From positions 738,383 through 802,382 of the forward strand of contig NC_083636.1 in NCBI RefSeq assembly GCF_963576545.1: 64,000 nucleotides of DNA. The letters run 5' to 3'. This document shows, one piece after another, positions 24,157 to 35,435 of the stretch (positions are counted from its first letter, which is position 1; each line of letters starts with the position of its first letter). Below the pieces are notes generated by a model, which was not told the origin of the DNA, did no database searches, and saw nothing but the letters and a program-made list of their open reading frames with translations. Both the position numbers and the translations under genes were made by a program. This DNA comes from Limanda limanda (taxonomy: Eukaryota > Chordata > Actinopteri > Pleuronectiformes > Pleuronectidae).

Positions 24157-24810
24157 TCATGTCTGGTTCCGGGTGAACACGCCCCCCCCCCGCAGGGTGA
24201 GGTGCTGCAGCTGCACCTGCAGCACCTCCGTGTCCGAGGACTCCTTCAGGCTGATCCTGTCCAGGTTCAGGTAGTCCAGGGACTTGGACTGCGCACCCCC
24301 GCCCTGCAGCAGACACACAGGAAGTGGAGCGTGCAGGTTCCTGCCGGGTTCCCCGTGAGCCAGGGGCCGCAGGAAGGTGTCGCTGGAGCTCGGCATGCGC
24401 CTGCGCCGGCGCCCGTTGGCGGCCGGGATGTCGTAGGGTTGGTAGTAGCGGCTCTTCCCCTTGAAGAGTCGTGCTGACCGGTGGACGCCCGGGTCCCCGG
24501 CCTTGAGGGCGGAGCTCTTGGTGGGGCTGGTCACCGCCTCCGACACAGAGCCCTTCTCTGGAGCGCCTTCCGACCACTTGTGGGCGAGCTTCAGCAGCTC
24601 CTCGCCCGTGGTGAAGCCCACCAGGTAGTTGGAGTCCATGTGCAGGATCTGGTACCCGGCCACCGTCCCTCTGATGGGGGAACATGGCGTGCTGGCGCAG
24701 CGAGGGCGCTCGGCCTCGGGCTTCAGCGTGGCCGTGACCTCAGCTGCTGGACAGATGGAGACACGAGTCCTGGACACGCCACTGAGATCCATCTCCATCT
24801 TCACAGACAT
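24157..24810 (-). CDS. macir: Macrophage immunometabolism regulator (C5orf30 family)
   Basis: A single coding exon of 217 codons, against about 206 in mammals. Diagnostic conserved stretches are present: STPCSPIRGTVAGYQILHMD, SNYLVGFTTGEELLKLA, RYYQPYDIPAANGRRRRRMP, SKSLDYLNLDRIS and the C-terminal VLQVQLQHLTLRG. The family binds UNC119 and affects trafficking of lipid-modified ciliary cargo, and it tunes macrophage inflammatory metabolism. The basic RRRRR patch and serine-rich segments suggest a soluble, phosphorylated protein. The ATG at 24810 follows a 3' splice site (ctctcttctctcag, exon edge 24813) by three bases, so an untranslated first exon lies upstream. Met-5 (MEMDLSG) is an alternative start closer to the mammalian N terminus. 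Confidence 0.93.
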   Translation of the reverse strand: MSVKMEMDLSGVSRTRVSICPAAEVTATLKPEAERPRCASTPCSPIRGTVAGYQILHMDSNYLVGFTTGEELLKLAHKWSEGAPEKGSVSEAVTSPTKSSALKAGDPGVHRSARLFKGKSRYYQPYDIPAANGRRRRRMPSSSDTFLRPLAHGEPGRNLHAPLPVCLLQGGGAQSKSLDYLNLDRISLKESSDTEVLQVQLQHLTLRGGGVFTRNQT

Positions 24811-24848
24811 GACCTGAGAGAAGAGAGAAAGCTCACGTCAGGCTACAC

Positions 24849-25247
24849 CATAGATATATATATAAACACTAGATGTCTCGTCTGCGTTGCCGGCCAACGG
24901 AGCCGGACGTCCTCACATGGCGGCCATCTTGCTACGGGGCAGCTCGCTCACCCATAACATTGTTTGGTTTGTTATAAACGTCTGAGATGTAGATATAGCG
25001 CTGCATACTTATGAATAATTATGTTATTTTCTAAAAAAAAATGAATAATTTATGCAGTGTCATAACTACATCTCTGACGTTTATAACAAACCAGACCGTT
25101 TAAAAATCGGTTGAAAATTGAGCAAGTTATGGTTATTTACCAACACAATGTTATGGGTGAGCGAGCTGCCCCGTAGCAAGATGGCCGCCATGTGAGGACG
25201 TCCGGCTCCGTTGGCCGAGACATCTAGTCTTTATATATAAATCTATG
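24849..25247. mobile_element. Palindromic MITE with 8-bp target duplication
   Basis: The 399-bp element starts CATAGAT and ends ATCTATG and is bounded by an exact 8-bp duplication, GGCTACAC (24841-24848, 25248-25255). Its two arms are inverted copies over about 180 bp. The left arm reads gccggacgtcctcacatggc and so on; the right arm reads the complement near 25180-25210. Only a short AT-rich centre at about 25020-25050 is unpaired. It can fold into one very long hairpin. It carries no ORF. The target duplication length suggests hAT-type mobilisation. It sits 36 bp outside the macir coding exon, in its upstream intron. Confidence 0.88.
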
Positions 25248-25255
25248 GGCTACAC

Positions 25256-25500
25256 GCCCACCTGCACCAATTGGACGGTGCTAGCTGTCAATCACACTGT
25301 GGTACCCCCCCCCCCCCACAGATCCGGGGCTTTATGGTCTGTTTGACTCTAAATGATCATAATTCACTAAATGAACATCAGCTGATTGATAGAGACTGAG
25401 ACAGAAACTGTTTCATGTTCACTGACGTTATAAAGTGAGAAGAAGAGTCACTTTCTATAGAAACTACCAGAGGAGTCGCCCCCTGCTGGTCAGGACACAG
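25256..25500. repeat. Dispersed repeat shared with 61816-62050
   Basis: The text 'ctttatggtctgtttgactctaaatgatcataattcactaaatgaac...' and 'gaggagtcgccccctgctggtcaggacacag' recurs almost unchanged at 61860-62042. The two copies lie far apart in the same orientation, as expected of an interspersed element. Confidence 0.8.
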
Positions 25501-25754
25501 AAGACAGGTTCCAGGTCCAGTTCTACACAGTGAGTGAAGCCGCTGCTGTTCTATCTTCTCTGATCTCATTGGTTGATCGAACGTCTCTTCCACTGCTGCT
25601 GAGGTTTGGTGGAGATTTATATTTTATAAGTGTTTAATATTTTAATGTCAAATAACATGGAACAAAAACAGTGTTTTCTTTGTTTCAGCATCAGAGGAAC
25701 CAGACGAGTGAGCCTGAGACCGAGCCGAGCCGAGCCGAGCCGGGCCAGAACAGG

Positions 25755-25756
<2 letters not shown>

Positions 25757-25799
<43 letters not shown>

Positions 25800-25801
25800 C
25801 G

Positions 25802-25833
<32 letters not shown>
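25757..25833. repeat. (CA)n microsatellite
   Basis: An imperfect ACAC run. It is flanked on the left by four GAGCC units (gccgagccgagccgagcc) and on the right by a short 'ggaccagacccggaccag' tandem at 25927-25965. Confidence 0.95.
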
Positions 25834-25836
<3 letters not shown>

Positions 25837-26339
25837 ACGAGGCGTGATGCTGCGTTTAATGTCGCGGTTCTCGGTGCGGACGAGGGGAAGATGGCCTCCC
25901 TCTGCCCGGACCCACGGACCAGAACCGGACCAGACCCGGACCAGACCCGGACCAGACCCGGACCAGCACCGGGCCTGCTCCCCGGTTCACCCGGTTCTAC
26001 CCGGTTCTACCCACACTAAAACACGGTCGATGTCAAGATGAGACCGGACTGAGGAGGAGGAGGAGGAGGAGGGGGACGATGATGAAGAGAATAAAGAGGA
26101 TAAAGATGATACAGACAAAAAATATAATAAAGAGAATAACAAGAATAAAGAATGAGAATAAAGATAATAAAGATAATAAAGATAATATTGATAATTACGA
26201 TGATAAATATATTTAATATGATAAAGAGAATCCAGAGAATAAAGACGATACAGATGATAAATATAAAGATAATAAAGATAATTCTTCATCTTCCATTAAA
26301 ACCCAGTGAAATAACACAGACGTGAATAATAATCGAACC

Positions 26340-26450
26340 TGTTTGTTGCGGATGATCCGATGTTCCACCTTCCGTCGTTGGGCTCAGACTCCGCCCCCTC
26401 GCCGGCTTCCGTCAACAGACGCGAAACCACATTTCCGGTCTGAGACTTTT
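26340..26450 (-). promoter_or_regulatory. Possible macir promoter and untranslated first exon
   Basis: A GC-rich patch contains an Sp1-like ccgccccct and, on the minus strand, an ETS-like ACCGGAAAT. Reading leftward, CAAACAG|GTTCG at about 26337 could be a weak 5' splice site for a non-coding first exon that joins the acceptor at 24813. The evidence is compositional only. Confidence 0.3.
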
Positions 26451-26928
26451 ATTATTAAGACTATGTGGTCATCATAACCATAGATATGATCATAACCAGA
26501 TGTTTATTTAGATTAATCTGTTTATAACATTAACAATCAGGTTATCATTGATATGATTGTTGTTATTATATTAATAATACATTTCTATGAATCTCGTTAT
26601 AACAAAATAATTGTATAGAATATAATAAATTGATTTAAAAGACACTCACTGTTTTAACATATCAACTGTTTGACATAGGGGACTATTTTATTATTTGTAC
26701 ATTTACTTGTACAATATTGGAAGCAAAATATTAAAGTTGTTGATGAAAGAAAGAAAGATTTTCAAAGTGAAGTATCGTCAGTCCATAACTTTCAGGCTCC
26801 ACCTGTTTGTACAGTGTCGGGAGAAACCTTCATATAAACACTTTATAATAAACATCGTTATATAAAGAGTCTATAATACAAACAGCTGTGAACATCAATA
26901 TTTTGGGCAGTGCCGCTTTAGGAGGATG

Positions 26929-27109
26929 TGACGTCAGACGCACGACGTGCTGACGCCAAGTGACGCGGACGCGCAGCGCGCCTTGGTTTAAAGTCCCGGG
27001 AACAGAGCCCGGTGAGGACACGTCGTGAGACCGGGGACACGTGAGACCGGGACATGTCCACAGACAGGTACGGAACAGGGCCGCGTCACAGCCGGTCAGT
27101 GTGACGTCA
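26929..27109 (+). promoter_or_regulatory. skp2 promoter region with two CRE palindromes
   Basis: Perfect TGACGTCA motifs (consensus CREB/ATF sites) lie at 26929-26936 and 27102-27109, on either side of the first coding exon. The surrounding sequence is CpG-rich ('gacgcggacgcgcagcgcgcc'). A TATA box is not evident. The skp2 promoter is E2F-driven in mammals; I see no perfect E2F site here. Confidence 0.45.
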
Positions 27110-30100
27110 CCGAGCCGTGGCGAGCTGATCTCACACCGGGGTTCTGTAGGGGAGCTAGCAGGAAGCTAGCAGCAGGCTAACAGGAAGCTAGCACTCTTCA
27201 TCTTCTTCACCGTCATCACACTCTGTTTGTTTGTTTGTTTACTCTCTGCTCGTCCAACCGGAAGCAGCTTTACTGTAATAACTCAAGTGATCGATGGTAG
27301 CGCGCGTTCATGTGATCCGGGCCTCGGGTCCGAGCTCGTTCCCGCGCAGCGACCTGAGCCTGCGACCAGCCCGGGTTCAAATGGAACTTTATTTACACCT
27401 GAGATGATGAACAAGAGTGTGTGTGTGTGTGTTTGGAGTGTGTGCGGTACACAGTGTGTGTGAGTCTGTGCAGTACACAGTGTGTGTGTCTGTCACAGTG
27501 TGTGTGTCTGTTACTGTGTGTGTGAGTCTGTGTGTGTGAGTTTGTGCGGTGCACAATGTGTGTCTGTTAAAGAGTGTGAGTGTGTGCAGTACACAGTGTG
27601 TGTGTGTCTGTTACTGTGTGTGTGTGAGTCAGTGCGGTGCACAGTGTGTGTGTGTCTGTTACTGTGTGTGTGTGAGTGTGTGCAGTACACAGTGTGTGTG
27701 TGTCTGTTACTGTGTGTGAGTTTGTGCGGTGCACAGTGTGTGTCTGTTACTGTGTAATGTGTGAGTCTCTTTTCCCAGCATGCCTCTGCAGGAGCGGCCC
27801 TGCCTCAGCTCCGTGTTGTGTCAGAAGACGATCAAGCGGCGCTCCAGATGTGGCGCCGGCGAGGGCGTGGAGGCGGAGTGCACCCCCACTGAGCTCATCC
27901 AGCTGTGCCCCCCCCGACACAAGCGTCTCTGCAGCAGAGACAAAGAGAACGAGTGTGGAGCCTTCGTCCTGGCTCGCAGGTCCAGGAGGAGGAAGGAGTC
28001 TTCATCAGGTGGGAGGCGTCTCCGAGCCGGGTCACACCTGCTGGTGGCGCCCGGAGACACGCCCACGTTGCATCATCGGCACCCCCCCCCAGCTCGTAAC
28101 CTCCTTCTCTCTCCTCAGCAGGGGTCTCATGGGACCACCTCCCAGACGAGCTGCTCCTGAAGCTCCTCCTCTTCCTGCCTCTGCAGGAGCTGCTCCGCAT
28201 GTCCACCGTCTGCAAGCGCTGGCGCCGCCTAGTGTGAGTCTCCGGTTCTGCACCGCCCGACCCACTCTGACCTCTGTCCTGATGTGCAATGTGTGATAGC
28301 TTCTCAGGGAGCAAGTCGACAACACTGACTACACAACACGTCCAGACTCCATCTTCACTACACAACACGTCCAGACTCCATCTTCACTACACAACACGTC
28401 CAGACGCCATCTTCACTACACAACACGTCCAGGCGCCATCTTCACTACACAACACGTCCAGACTCCATCTCCACTACACAACACGTCCAGACGCCATCTT
28501 CACTACACAACACGTCCAGACGCCATCTTCACTACACAACACGTCCAGACGCCATCTTCACTACACAACACGTCCAGACGCCATCTTCACTACACAACAC
28601 GTCCAGACGCCATCTTCACTACACAACACGTCCAGACGCCATCTTCACTACACAACACGTCCAGACGCCATCTTCACTACACAACACGTCCAGACGCCAT
28701 CTTCACTACACAACACGTCCAGACGCCATCTTCACTACACAACACGTCCAGACGCCATCTTCACTACACAACACGTCCAGACTCCATCTTCACTACACAA
28801 CACGTCCAGTCGCATCTTCACTACACAACACGTCCAGACGCCATCTTCACTACACAACACGTCCAGACTCCATCTTCACTACACAACACGTCCAGTCGCA
28901 TCTTCACTACACAACACGTCCAGACTCCATCTTCACTACACAACACGTCCAGACTCCATCTTCACTACACAACACGTCCAGACTCCAGCTTCAGTACACA
29001 ACACGTCCAGACTCCATCTTCACTACACAACACGTCCAGGCTCCATCTTCACTACACAACACGTCCAGACTCCAGCTTCAGTACACAACACGTCCAGACG
29101 CCATCTTCACTACACAACACGTCCAGACTCCAGCTTCAGTACACAACACGTCCAGACGCCATCTTCACTACACAACACGTCCAGACGCCATCTTCACTAC
29201 ACAACACGTCCAGACGCCATCTTCACTACACAACACGTCCAGACGCCATCTTCACTACACAACACGTCCAGACGCCATCTTCACTACACAACACGTCCAG
29301 GCGCCATCTTCACTACACAACACGTCCAGACGCCATCTTCACTACACAACACGTCCACACAGTGTCTCCATGTTGTGTCACTACTGTGTAATAACCTTCC
29401 CCTGGTGCCCGGGTGTGTGACCATGTCCTGGTTGTGTGTTTGCTGCAGGTTTGACGAGTCCCTGTGGCACGGCGTGGACCTGGAGGGGCTGACCCTCGGG
29501 GGGGCGGCGGCGCTGCAGCAGGTCCTGCCCCTTGGCGTCCGGAGGCTCCGCTGCCCGCGCTCCTTCGTGGAGGATCTGGTCCTCACGGCCTCCAGGTGCG
29601 TCCTGCTCCTGGTCCAGCACCTCATGTTTGATCCTCTGTCTTCTGGACTGAATGTCCTGCTTCACGTTAACGCTCCGTTGAATATGTTATTAATAGTTTT
29701 ATGATTAGAGATGTGGGAAAAAATCGATTCAGTTACAAATCGCGATTATTGTGAATTTAAAGATATTTATTGGTTTATATGGGGGGGGGGGATATATGGG
29801 GGGGGCAACATCACCCCAGAGCATGTTGAGCAGCTCTTGTTTTTGCACAAGAATCTAAACATACCCAAGCACTAGCTTTGCATCGCCTACATGCAAACAA
29901 CAATAGCCTACTGTTTGTTTATTTCAAAGTTTATATTTTAAGTAAACTTTTATTCATTCTATTTAATTTACCTTTTATTTATTGTTTAAAAGTAGCCTAA
30001 GTGGGTTACATTTCTTAATCTGTCAGTTTGTGTGCAGTTGACAGGGGCTATACAATAATAGGGAACATTTTTATTTATTTTCTCTATTGGCTGCCCAGCA

Positions 30101-33100
30101 GTCGTTAAGTTAATGTTAATATTTGAAATAAAACTTGTAAAGCTCTAAGTGAATTTGACTGTGTTGTATTTGAAGGTATGATTCAACATTTTTCCATGGT
30201 CCAGTATTTAAAAAAAAAAATAACCAAAAGAAATCCCAGGAAATCGTAATATCGAATCGCAATACATATCGTATCGCCACCTAAGTATCGTGATCGTATC
30301 GTATCGGGAGGTCTCTGCTGTTCCCGTCCCTAATTATGATGCTGTCAAAAGTTTAATTCCATTAATGCTGCAGCTGCATTTCTGTTTTCAAACATCTTCC
30401 CTCTGAGGTTCCCCCCCCCCCCGGTGCTAATGAAGTGTTTTAGAGGAGAACCTGGTGTTAATGTCTCCTTCCTGTCTCCTTCTCGTCTCCTTCCTGTCTC
30501 CTTCCTGTCTCCTTCCTGTCTCCTTCCTGTCTCCTTCCTGTCTCCTTCTCGTCTCCTTCTCGTCTCCTTCTCGTCTCCTTCCCGTCTCCTTCTCGTCTCC
30601 TTCCTGTCTCCTTCCTGTCTCCTTCCCGTCTCCTTCTCGTCTCCTTCTCGTCTCCTTCTCGTCTCCTTCCCGTCTCCTTCTCGTCTCCTTCCTGTCTCCT
30701 TCTCGTCCCCGTCTCCTTCTCGTCTCCTTCTCGTCTCCTTCCTGTCTCCTTCCTGTCTCCTTCCCGTCTCCTTCTCGTCTCCTTCTCGTCTCCTTCTCGT
30801 CTCCTTCCTGTCTCCTTCCCGTCTCCTTCTCGTCTCCTTCCTGTCTCCTTCTCGTCCCCGTCTCCTTCTCGTCTCCTTCTCGTCTCCTTCCTGTCTCCTT
30901 CCTGTCTCCTTCCCGTCTCCTTCTCGTCTCCTTCTCGTCTCCTTCCCGTCTCCTTCTCGTCTCCTTCCTGTCTCCTTCTCGTCCCCGTCTCCTTCTCGTC
31001 TCCTTCCCGTCTCCTTCCTGTCTCCTTCCCGTCTCCTTCCCGTCTCCTTCCTGTCTCCTTCTCGTCCCCGTCTCCTTCTCGTCTCCTTCCCGTCTCCTTC
31101 CTGTCTCCTTCCTGTCTCCTTCCTGTCTCCTCCCTGTCTCCGTCTCGTCTCCTTCTCGTCTCCTTCTCGTCTCCTTCCTGTCTCCTCCCTGTCTCCGTCT
31201 CGTCTCCTTCTCGTCTCCTTCTCGTCTCCTCCTCGTCTCCTCCCCCCCCCAGTCCTCTGCAGATGGTTCAGTTGGACATGTCCAGCTCCATCATCTCCAC
31301 CTCGGCTCTGGAGAGCATCGTGTGTCAGTGCAGGAAGTTGGAGCATCTGAGTCTGGAGGGGCTGCGGCTCTCAGACGCCATCATCAAGTAAGACCACGCC
31401 CTCCTCCTCTCAGTTCCTCTGTTGTGTGTAGCTCCTCCCCCTAACGGCGCCTGTGGTGGAGGCTCTCTGACGTGCTCTCTGTCCCTCAGCTCTCTGGCGA
31501 TGAACGTGAACCTGCGTCAGCTGAACCTCAGCGGCTGCTCCGGCTTCTCCGCCGCCGCGCTGGCCGCCATGTTGACCTCCTGCTGCCGGATGGAGCAGCT
31601 GAACGTGTCCTGGTGCGAGTTCACCAGCGACCACGTGAAGGGCGTGGTCAGGAACCTCGGCGCCGGCGTCACGCAGCTCAATCTCAGCGGCTACAGAGAA
31701 AGTCTCTCGCTCGACGGTGAGTGAACCGGTTCAACGGGAGGTTGTCATGGCGACACAGTGGTCACATGTTCTGAGATCTAACCTCACATCTTCTCAACAG
31801 ATGTGAAGGAGCTGGTGGGGAGGTGTCCTCACATCCAGACTCTAGATCTAAGGTAAGAGCTCGAACCTCCGACTCCACGTGACGCCATTGTGTGGGGATG
31901 GCGTCCGGGACTCGGTCTGTGACCACGGAGCCGTGAGGTCGAGGTCCGGCTGATTCCTGCTCTCGATCAGCTGCGAGTTGGGTTTTCAGAAAGATCGATT
32001 CCTCGGTTCCACGTGTTTAAAACAATAAAATTCACTTTCAGTAGAATCCACAGAGACTCGCCCCATGTCACGCTGCTGGTCGAGCCACGGCGCCCGTCTC
32101 CTCGTGTTCATGTTAACAAACAAATCAAATCTTTAACATGTCCTTCGTCTCCTTTGTGGTTCGGTTCTTTTTTTTTGTAACTTAAGTTTTTATTAAACTG
32201 TTCTTAGGCATGGAACATGGCAAATTAAACATGTTTCTTTATACAGGAACAAGAAGTTTATGGTTGAGAATTGACTCTAATAACAGACTTCGCACATATT
32301 TGTCTCAACAATAGGCAGCTATTACAAAACAAAGTGAGTACATGATGATATCCACTCATACCTTCATTGCATACCTGCACCCCCCACCATACATGATATA
32401 GCATACATCATATAGACATGTTGCTGAGGTATACAGTATCACAGGATCCCACTTGGGAGAAACACAGCAAAACAATAAAACCACAGTCCTAGTGGGGATC
32501 ATTATTCACCTTTATGTAATTCCAGAACCTGCCTCAAGGGGTCGCCCCCTCCTCCCTGTCATCACTCAGTCTACTAAGCATACATTCATAGGATGCAGTT
32601 TCAGTCATTTTCAGGCTTTAACGCCTCATCACAGAGGTTGAACATCTGGATCCGTGTGTTATCGACTGTAACCTGCGTCTCTGTTCCAGCGACAGCACGC
32701 TGCTGATGGCCGACAGCTTCCCTGTGCTCGCTCAGCTCCAGCGGCTGACGCATCTGTCCCTGAGTCGCTGCTACCACATCCACCTCGCCGCGCTCACGTG
32801 AGTCCCGCCCCCCTCCCAACCCCCCCCCCCCACTGAGTCACCGAGCCCAGAACCAGAACCCTAACCCGTGTGCGTCCTGCAGGGACCTGGGGAAGACCTT
32901 CCCGCTGCTCGTCCTCCTGGACGTCTTCGGCCTGGTCCTGGACGGACACCTGCCGTCTCTGAAGAAGGAGCTGCCGCGCGTCAGCATCAACTCGCGGCCG
33001 TTCTCCAGCGTGGCGCGGCCCACGCCCAGCGGCCGGCCGCCCGGCGCCCCCGGCGAGCGCACCATGTGGAGCAGCTCGTGTCGGCTGAGGTTCCTGCCGC

Positions 33101-33105
33101 AGTGA
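27054..33105 (+). CDS. skp2: S-phase kinase-associated protein 2 (F-box/LRR substrate receptor)
   Basis: Nine exons join to 416 codons plus stop: 27054-27067, 27779-28008, 28119-28233, 29449-29595, 31253-31387, 31490-31716, 31801-31852, 32690-32797, 32883-33105. After a basic N-terminal tail comes the F-box ([15 protein letters not shown] ... VCKRWRRLV) that binds SKP1, then leucine-rich repeats with signature SKP2 text such as [44 protein letters not shown] and LSLSRCYHI. The C-terminal tail ends [10 protein letters not shown]. As part of SCF-SKP2 it recruits phosphorylated p27/CDKN1B with CKS1 for ubiquitination and drives G1/S. Length and domain order match vertebrate SKP2 (424 residues in human). 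Introns 1, 3 and 4 are filled with tandem repeats. The acceptor of exon 3 is a CAGCAG tandem, so one alanine may be optional. Confidence 0.96.
27412..27760. repeat. GT-rich minisatellite in skp2 intron 1
   Basis: Imperfect units of roughly 40-60 bp are built from (TG)n with 'agtctgtgcagtacacagtgtg' and 'tctgttactgtg' variants. The array ends less than 30 nt upstream of exon 2. Confidence 0.9.
28319..29357. repeat. 29-bp minisatellite in skp2 intron 3
   Basis: About 35 copies of a 29-bp unit (for example CATCTTCACTACACAACACG plus TCCAGACGC) with sporadic one-base variants such as gacGcc/gacTcc. Because 29 is not a multiple of three, all three frames can stay open over several units, producing a false 471-codon frame. 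Confidence 0.97.
29706..30332. mobile_element. Non-autonomous hAT-like element in skp2 intron 4
   Basis: The left end TAGAGATGTGGGAA and the right end TTCCCGTCCCTA form imperfect inverted repeats. The flanks TTTATGAT (29698-29705) and ATTATGAT (30333-30340) agree at seven of eight bases. Subterminal 'aaatcgcgattattgtg' on the left and 'aatatcgaatcgcaatacatatcg' on the right are typical of a widespread fish hAT family. No transposase frame remains. Confidence 0.75.
30462..31245. repeat. 11-bp pyrimidine-rich minisatellite in skp2 intron 4
   Basis: About 70 copies of GTCTCCTTCYY (Y-rich on the sense strand) run up to the exon 5 acceptor, ending in 'ctcctccccccccccag' at 31252. The antisense Arg-Glu-Gly-Asp frame and the sense Ser-Leu frames over the array are artefacts. 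Confidence 0.97.
32165..32620. repeat. Possible LINE 3'-end fragment in skp2 intron 7
   Basis: The segment begins with an oligo-T tract and continues as AT-rich, non-coding sequence, as would the antisense tail of a retroelement. It is longer and compositionally different from neighbouring introns. No ORF supports this. Confidence 0.3.
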
Positions 33106-34805
33106 CCACGTCCTCGGGTCAGTTTGACGCAGAACGTCCACACAGGAAGTCCAGTCTGTGACGGAGCAGTTTGCCCGACGTTAACGGGTCAAAGGTCACG
33201 GACCGAGGCGCTGAGTGCTGACCACGCCGGGAGGAACGCCTTCATCCAGGACGTTGACCCCGTTAGTGTTTTAATGAATTAACAGAATGTTTTGTGAATG
33301 TTGGGACAGTTGAAGCCTCAGACGAGTTCATGTGATGACATCACCAGCTGGTTTATCAGAATAGTTTTTTAATGTGAAATGATGTTTGATCTGTGGATCT
33401 TCTTAATGATGCTGAACTGTTTGTGATCATTCGTGTACGTTTCTCCCTTCAGGGGATTTTAGGATCATCTCATTATGTCACTGGAGATTTGCTCATTTCA
33501 TTCCAAACTCCTGCAGTGAAATCAGTGAAAGTTTGAACTTGTTCATTTGAAGTAAATCACTGAATTTTACTAAAACCTTCTGTTCTCATTTCTCATAAAA
33601 CAAATGTCTTTGTGTTTGTAAAGTTTAAACTCGACCGTCTCACACAAACACACAAATCAGGGAGAGAACTTTATCTGATGAAAACAAAACAAGGACACGT
33701 CTTTGGCACAAAGCGTTTAACAATTTAATCATTTTGTTGGAGACACAGGAGTCGACCACGTGTCACAAGATGCATCAGTGACACGACCGGTTCAAACCGG
33801 CTCCACATCTCAAACTATTTAGTGTCTTTACGTTTAGCAGTTTGTGCCCTGGAGCCGTTTTCAGAAGCTCTTCCCAAATGTGTTTTCTAGTTTGAAGTTT
33901 TAAAGACAAACTTTTGACCTAAAAATGTAGAAAAAGGCCCAAAATTCAGTTTTTAGTGCATTTAATGCTTTTTCTTTTCAGCACCCACAGCTATAAAATA
34001 TAAATCCTATAAACCCTTTATTCCAAAAATATCTTAGGTCAATAACAAACGTAACAATCAACCACTGTGCTTCTCACTTCACATCATTCTTCTGATCTTT
34101 CTGCAGCGCTCGTGGATTCATCCAGAGAAGGAAACGCACCCAAAGAAATTCACCACTTCAGACTCGTCCAAATACTGATATTGGAAAATGGGGAAACTTC
34201 TAAAGAAATTATTCTCTACGTTATTTATCCGATGAGTTTTTCACAGACATCAGTGTCCACGTTTGTCAATATCATTTAAGATTTGAATTTCTGTTCGTAT
34301 TTTACATAAATGATATTTTCTGAGTCCAGGTTCTACGTGTCTGGTTGTATTTGGTTTGAAGCAAGAAATCAAATAAGCTAAATTATCAATATCAGCACCA
34401 AAAAATCAACATTAATCAAAAACTCCTCTTCAGTGTTTGCGACTCTTTGTAAAGATCTGTTTCCAGGAGGAGACGCTGGATCGTCTCCTCTCGTCCAGGT
34501 TCATCTCCTCCAGGCTTTGATTTGAACAGATAATAGTTTAGTAATTTGTGAAGAAGCCGCTCGTCTCTACACGATGAATCATCGATGATTACATCCTGTT
34601 GGGAGGATTTTATTAAATCAAAAGGGAAAAAAACTGATTTTAATTGATCAGATTTGGAGAAAAAAGCCCAAATCACACATTAGAAACATTGATACCTTTT
34701 CATCAGGTATAAAAATATAAACACGTGTGGAGCTAAAAGCTAAAGCTCGGTTCTTCCCTTTGACCTTTGACCTGATGACCAGGCGTCACCTGCTCTGGAC
34801 ACGGA
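33106..34805. other. Convergent 3' regions of skp2 and nadk2
   Basis: Both genes end here, facing each other. A minus-strand AATAAA (TTTATT at 34017-34022) could terminate nadk2 with a 3' UTR of about 0.8 kb. No convincing signal for skp2 was found in the first 500 bp after its stop. No other coding exon is visible. Confidence 0.5.
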
Positions 34806-35391
34806 TCAGTTTTCTAGCACCACCGTCCGGAGCTGGTCGTCCTCGCTCATGCTGATCGTGGCGATGGCGCCGTCGTTGAACTCGAACGACGTCCCTCCGT
34901 CCACGACCATGCAGGCGTCCCAGCAGCGGGAGCGGACGCTCACCCTGAGGGGGGGAGGGGGGGGGGGGGACAGGAAGCGTCAACATCAGCCAGAGACGGG
35001 AAATCTCAACTATCTGTGTTTCAGTTCAAACGCATCACTGTTGCTACGGTTACGCCTCTGAATCAGAGACTGGTCTCGTTTGTGTTTTAATCTGGATCAA
35101 CAGACACTTGTATTTTCACTTTAGTTACGATTATGAGATAGAACTTTTCTTTTTGTTTACATTTCTGAGTTCTGAGAATAGTTCCGGACAGAGTGATCTG
35201 GAGGAGGTGTGAAGGATCTGGATCCTGGGAGCTGCTGCTGAGCGACGGAGGAACGTTCACTCACTTGTTGGCGAAGCCTCTCTGGCGACTGCTGGAGAAA
35301 ACCCGGTTGACGATGGGTTCCCTGATGCTGTAGAACAAGCGTCGGTCGTCCGGGGCGAACACCAGCGACTCGTTGTATCCGTCGGTCACTG

Positions 35392-35435
<44 letters not shown>

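Noticed and set aside
28319..29357. CRISPR-like array of regularly spaced repeats
   Set aside because: The copies are head-to-tail with no unique spacers, inside a vertebrate intron. It is an ordinary minisatellite.
28289..29704. 471-codon frame containing skp2 exon 4
   Set aside because: The repeated [17 protein letters not shown] pattern is the 29-bp minisatellite; only the last part is exon 4, and it joins exon 3 by splicing.
30345..31444. Arg-Glu-Gly-Asp antisense frame and Ser-Leu sense frames
   Set aside because: They translate the 11-bp skp2 intron 4 array.
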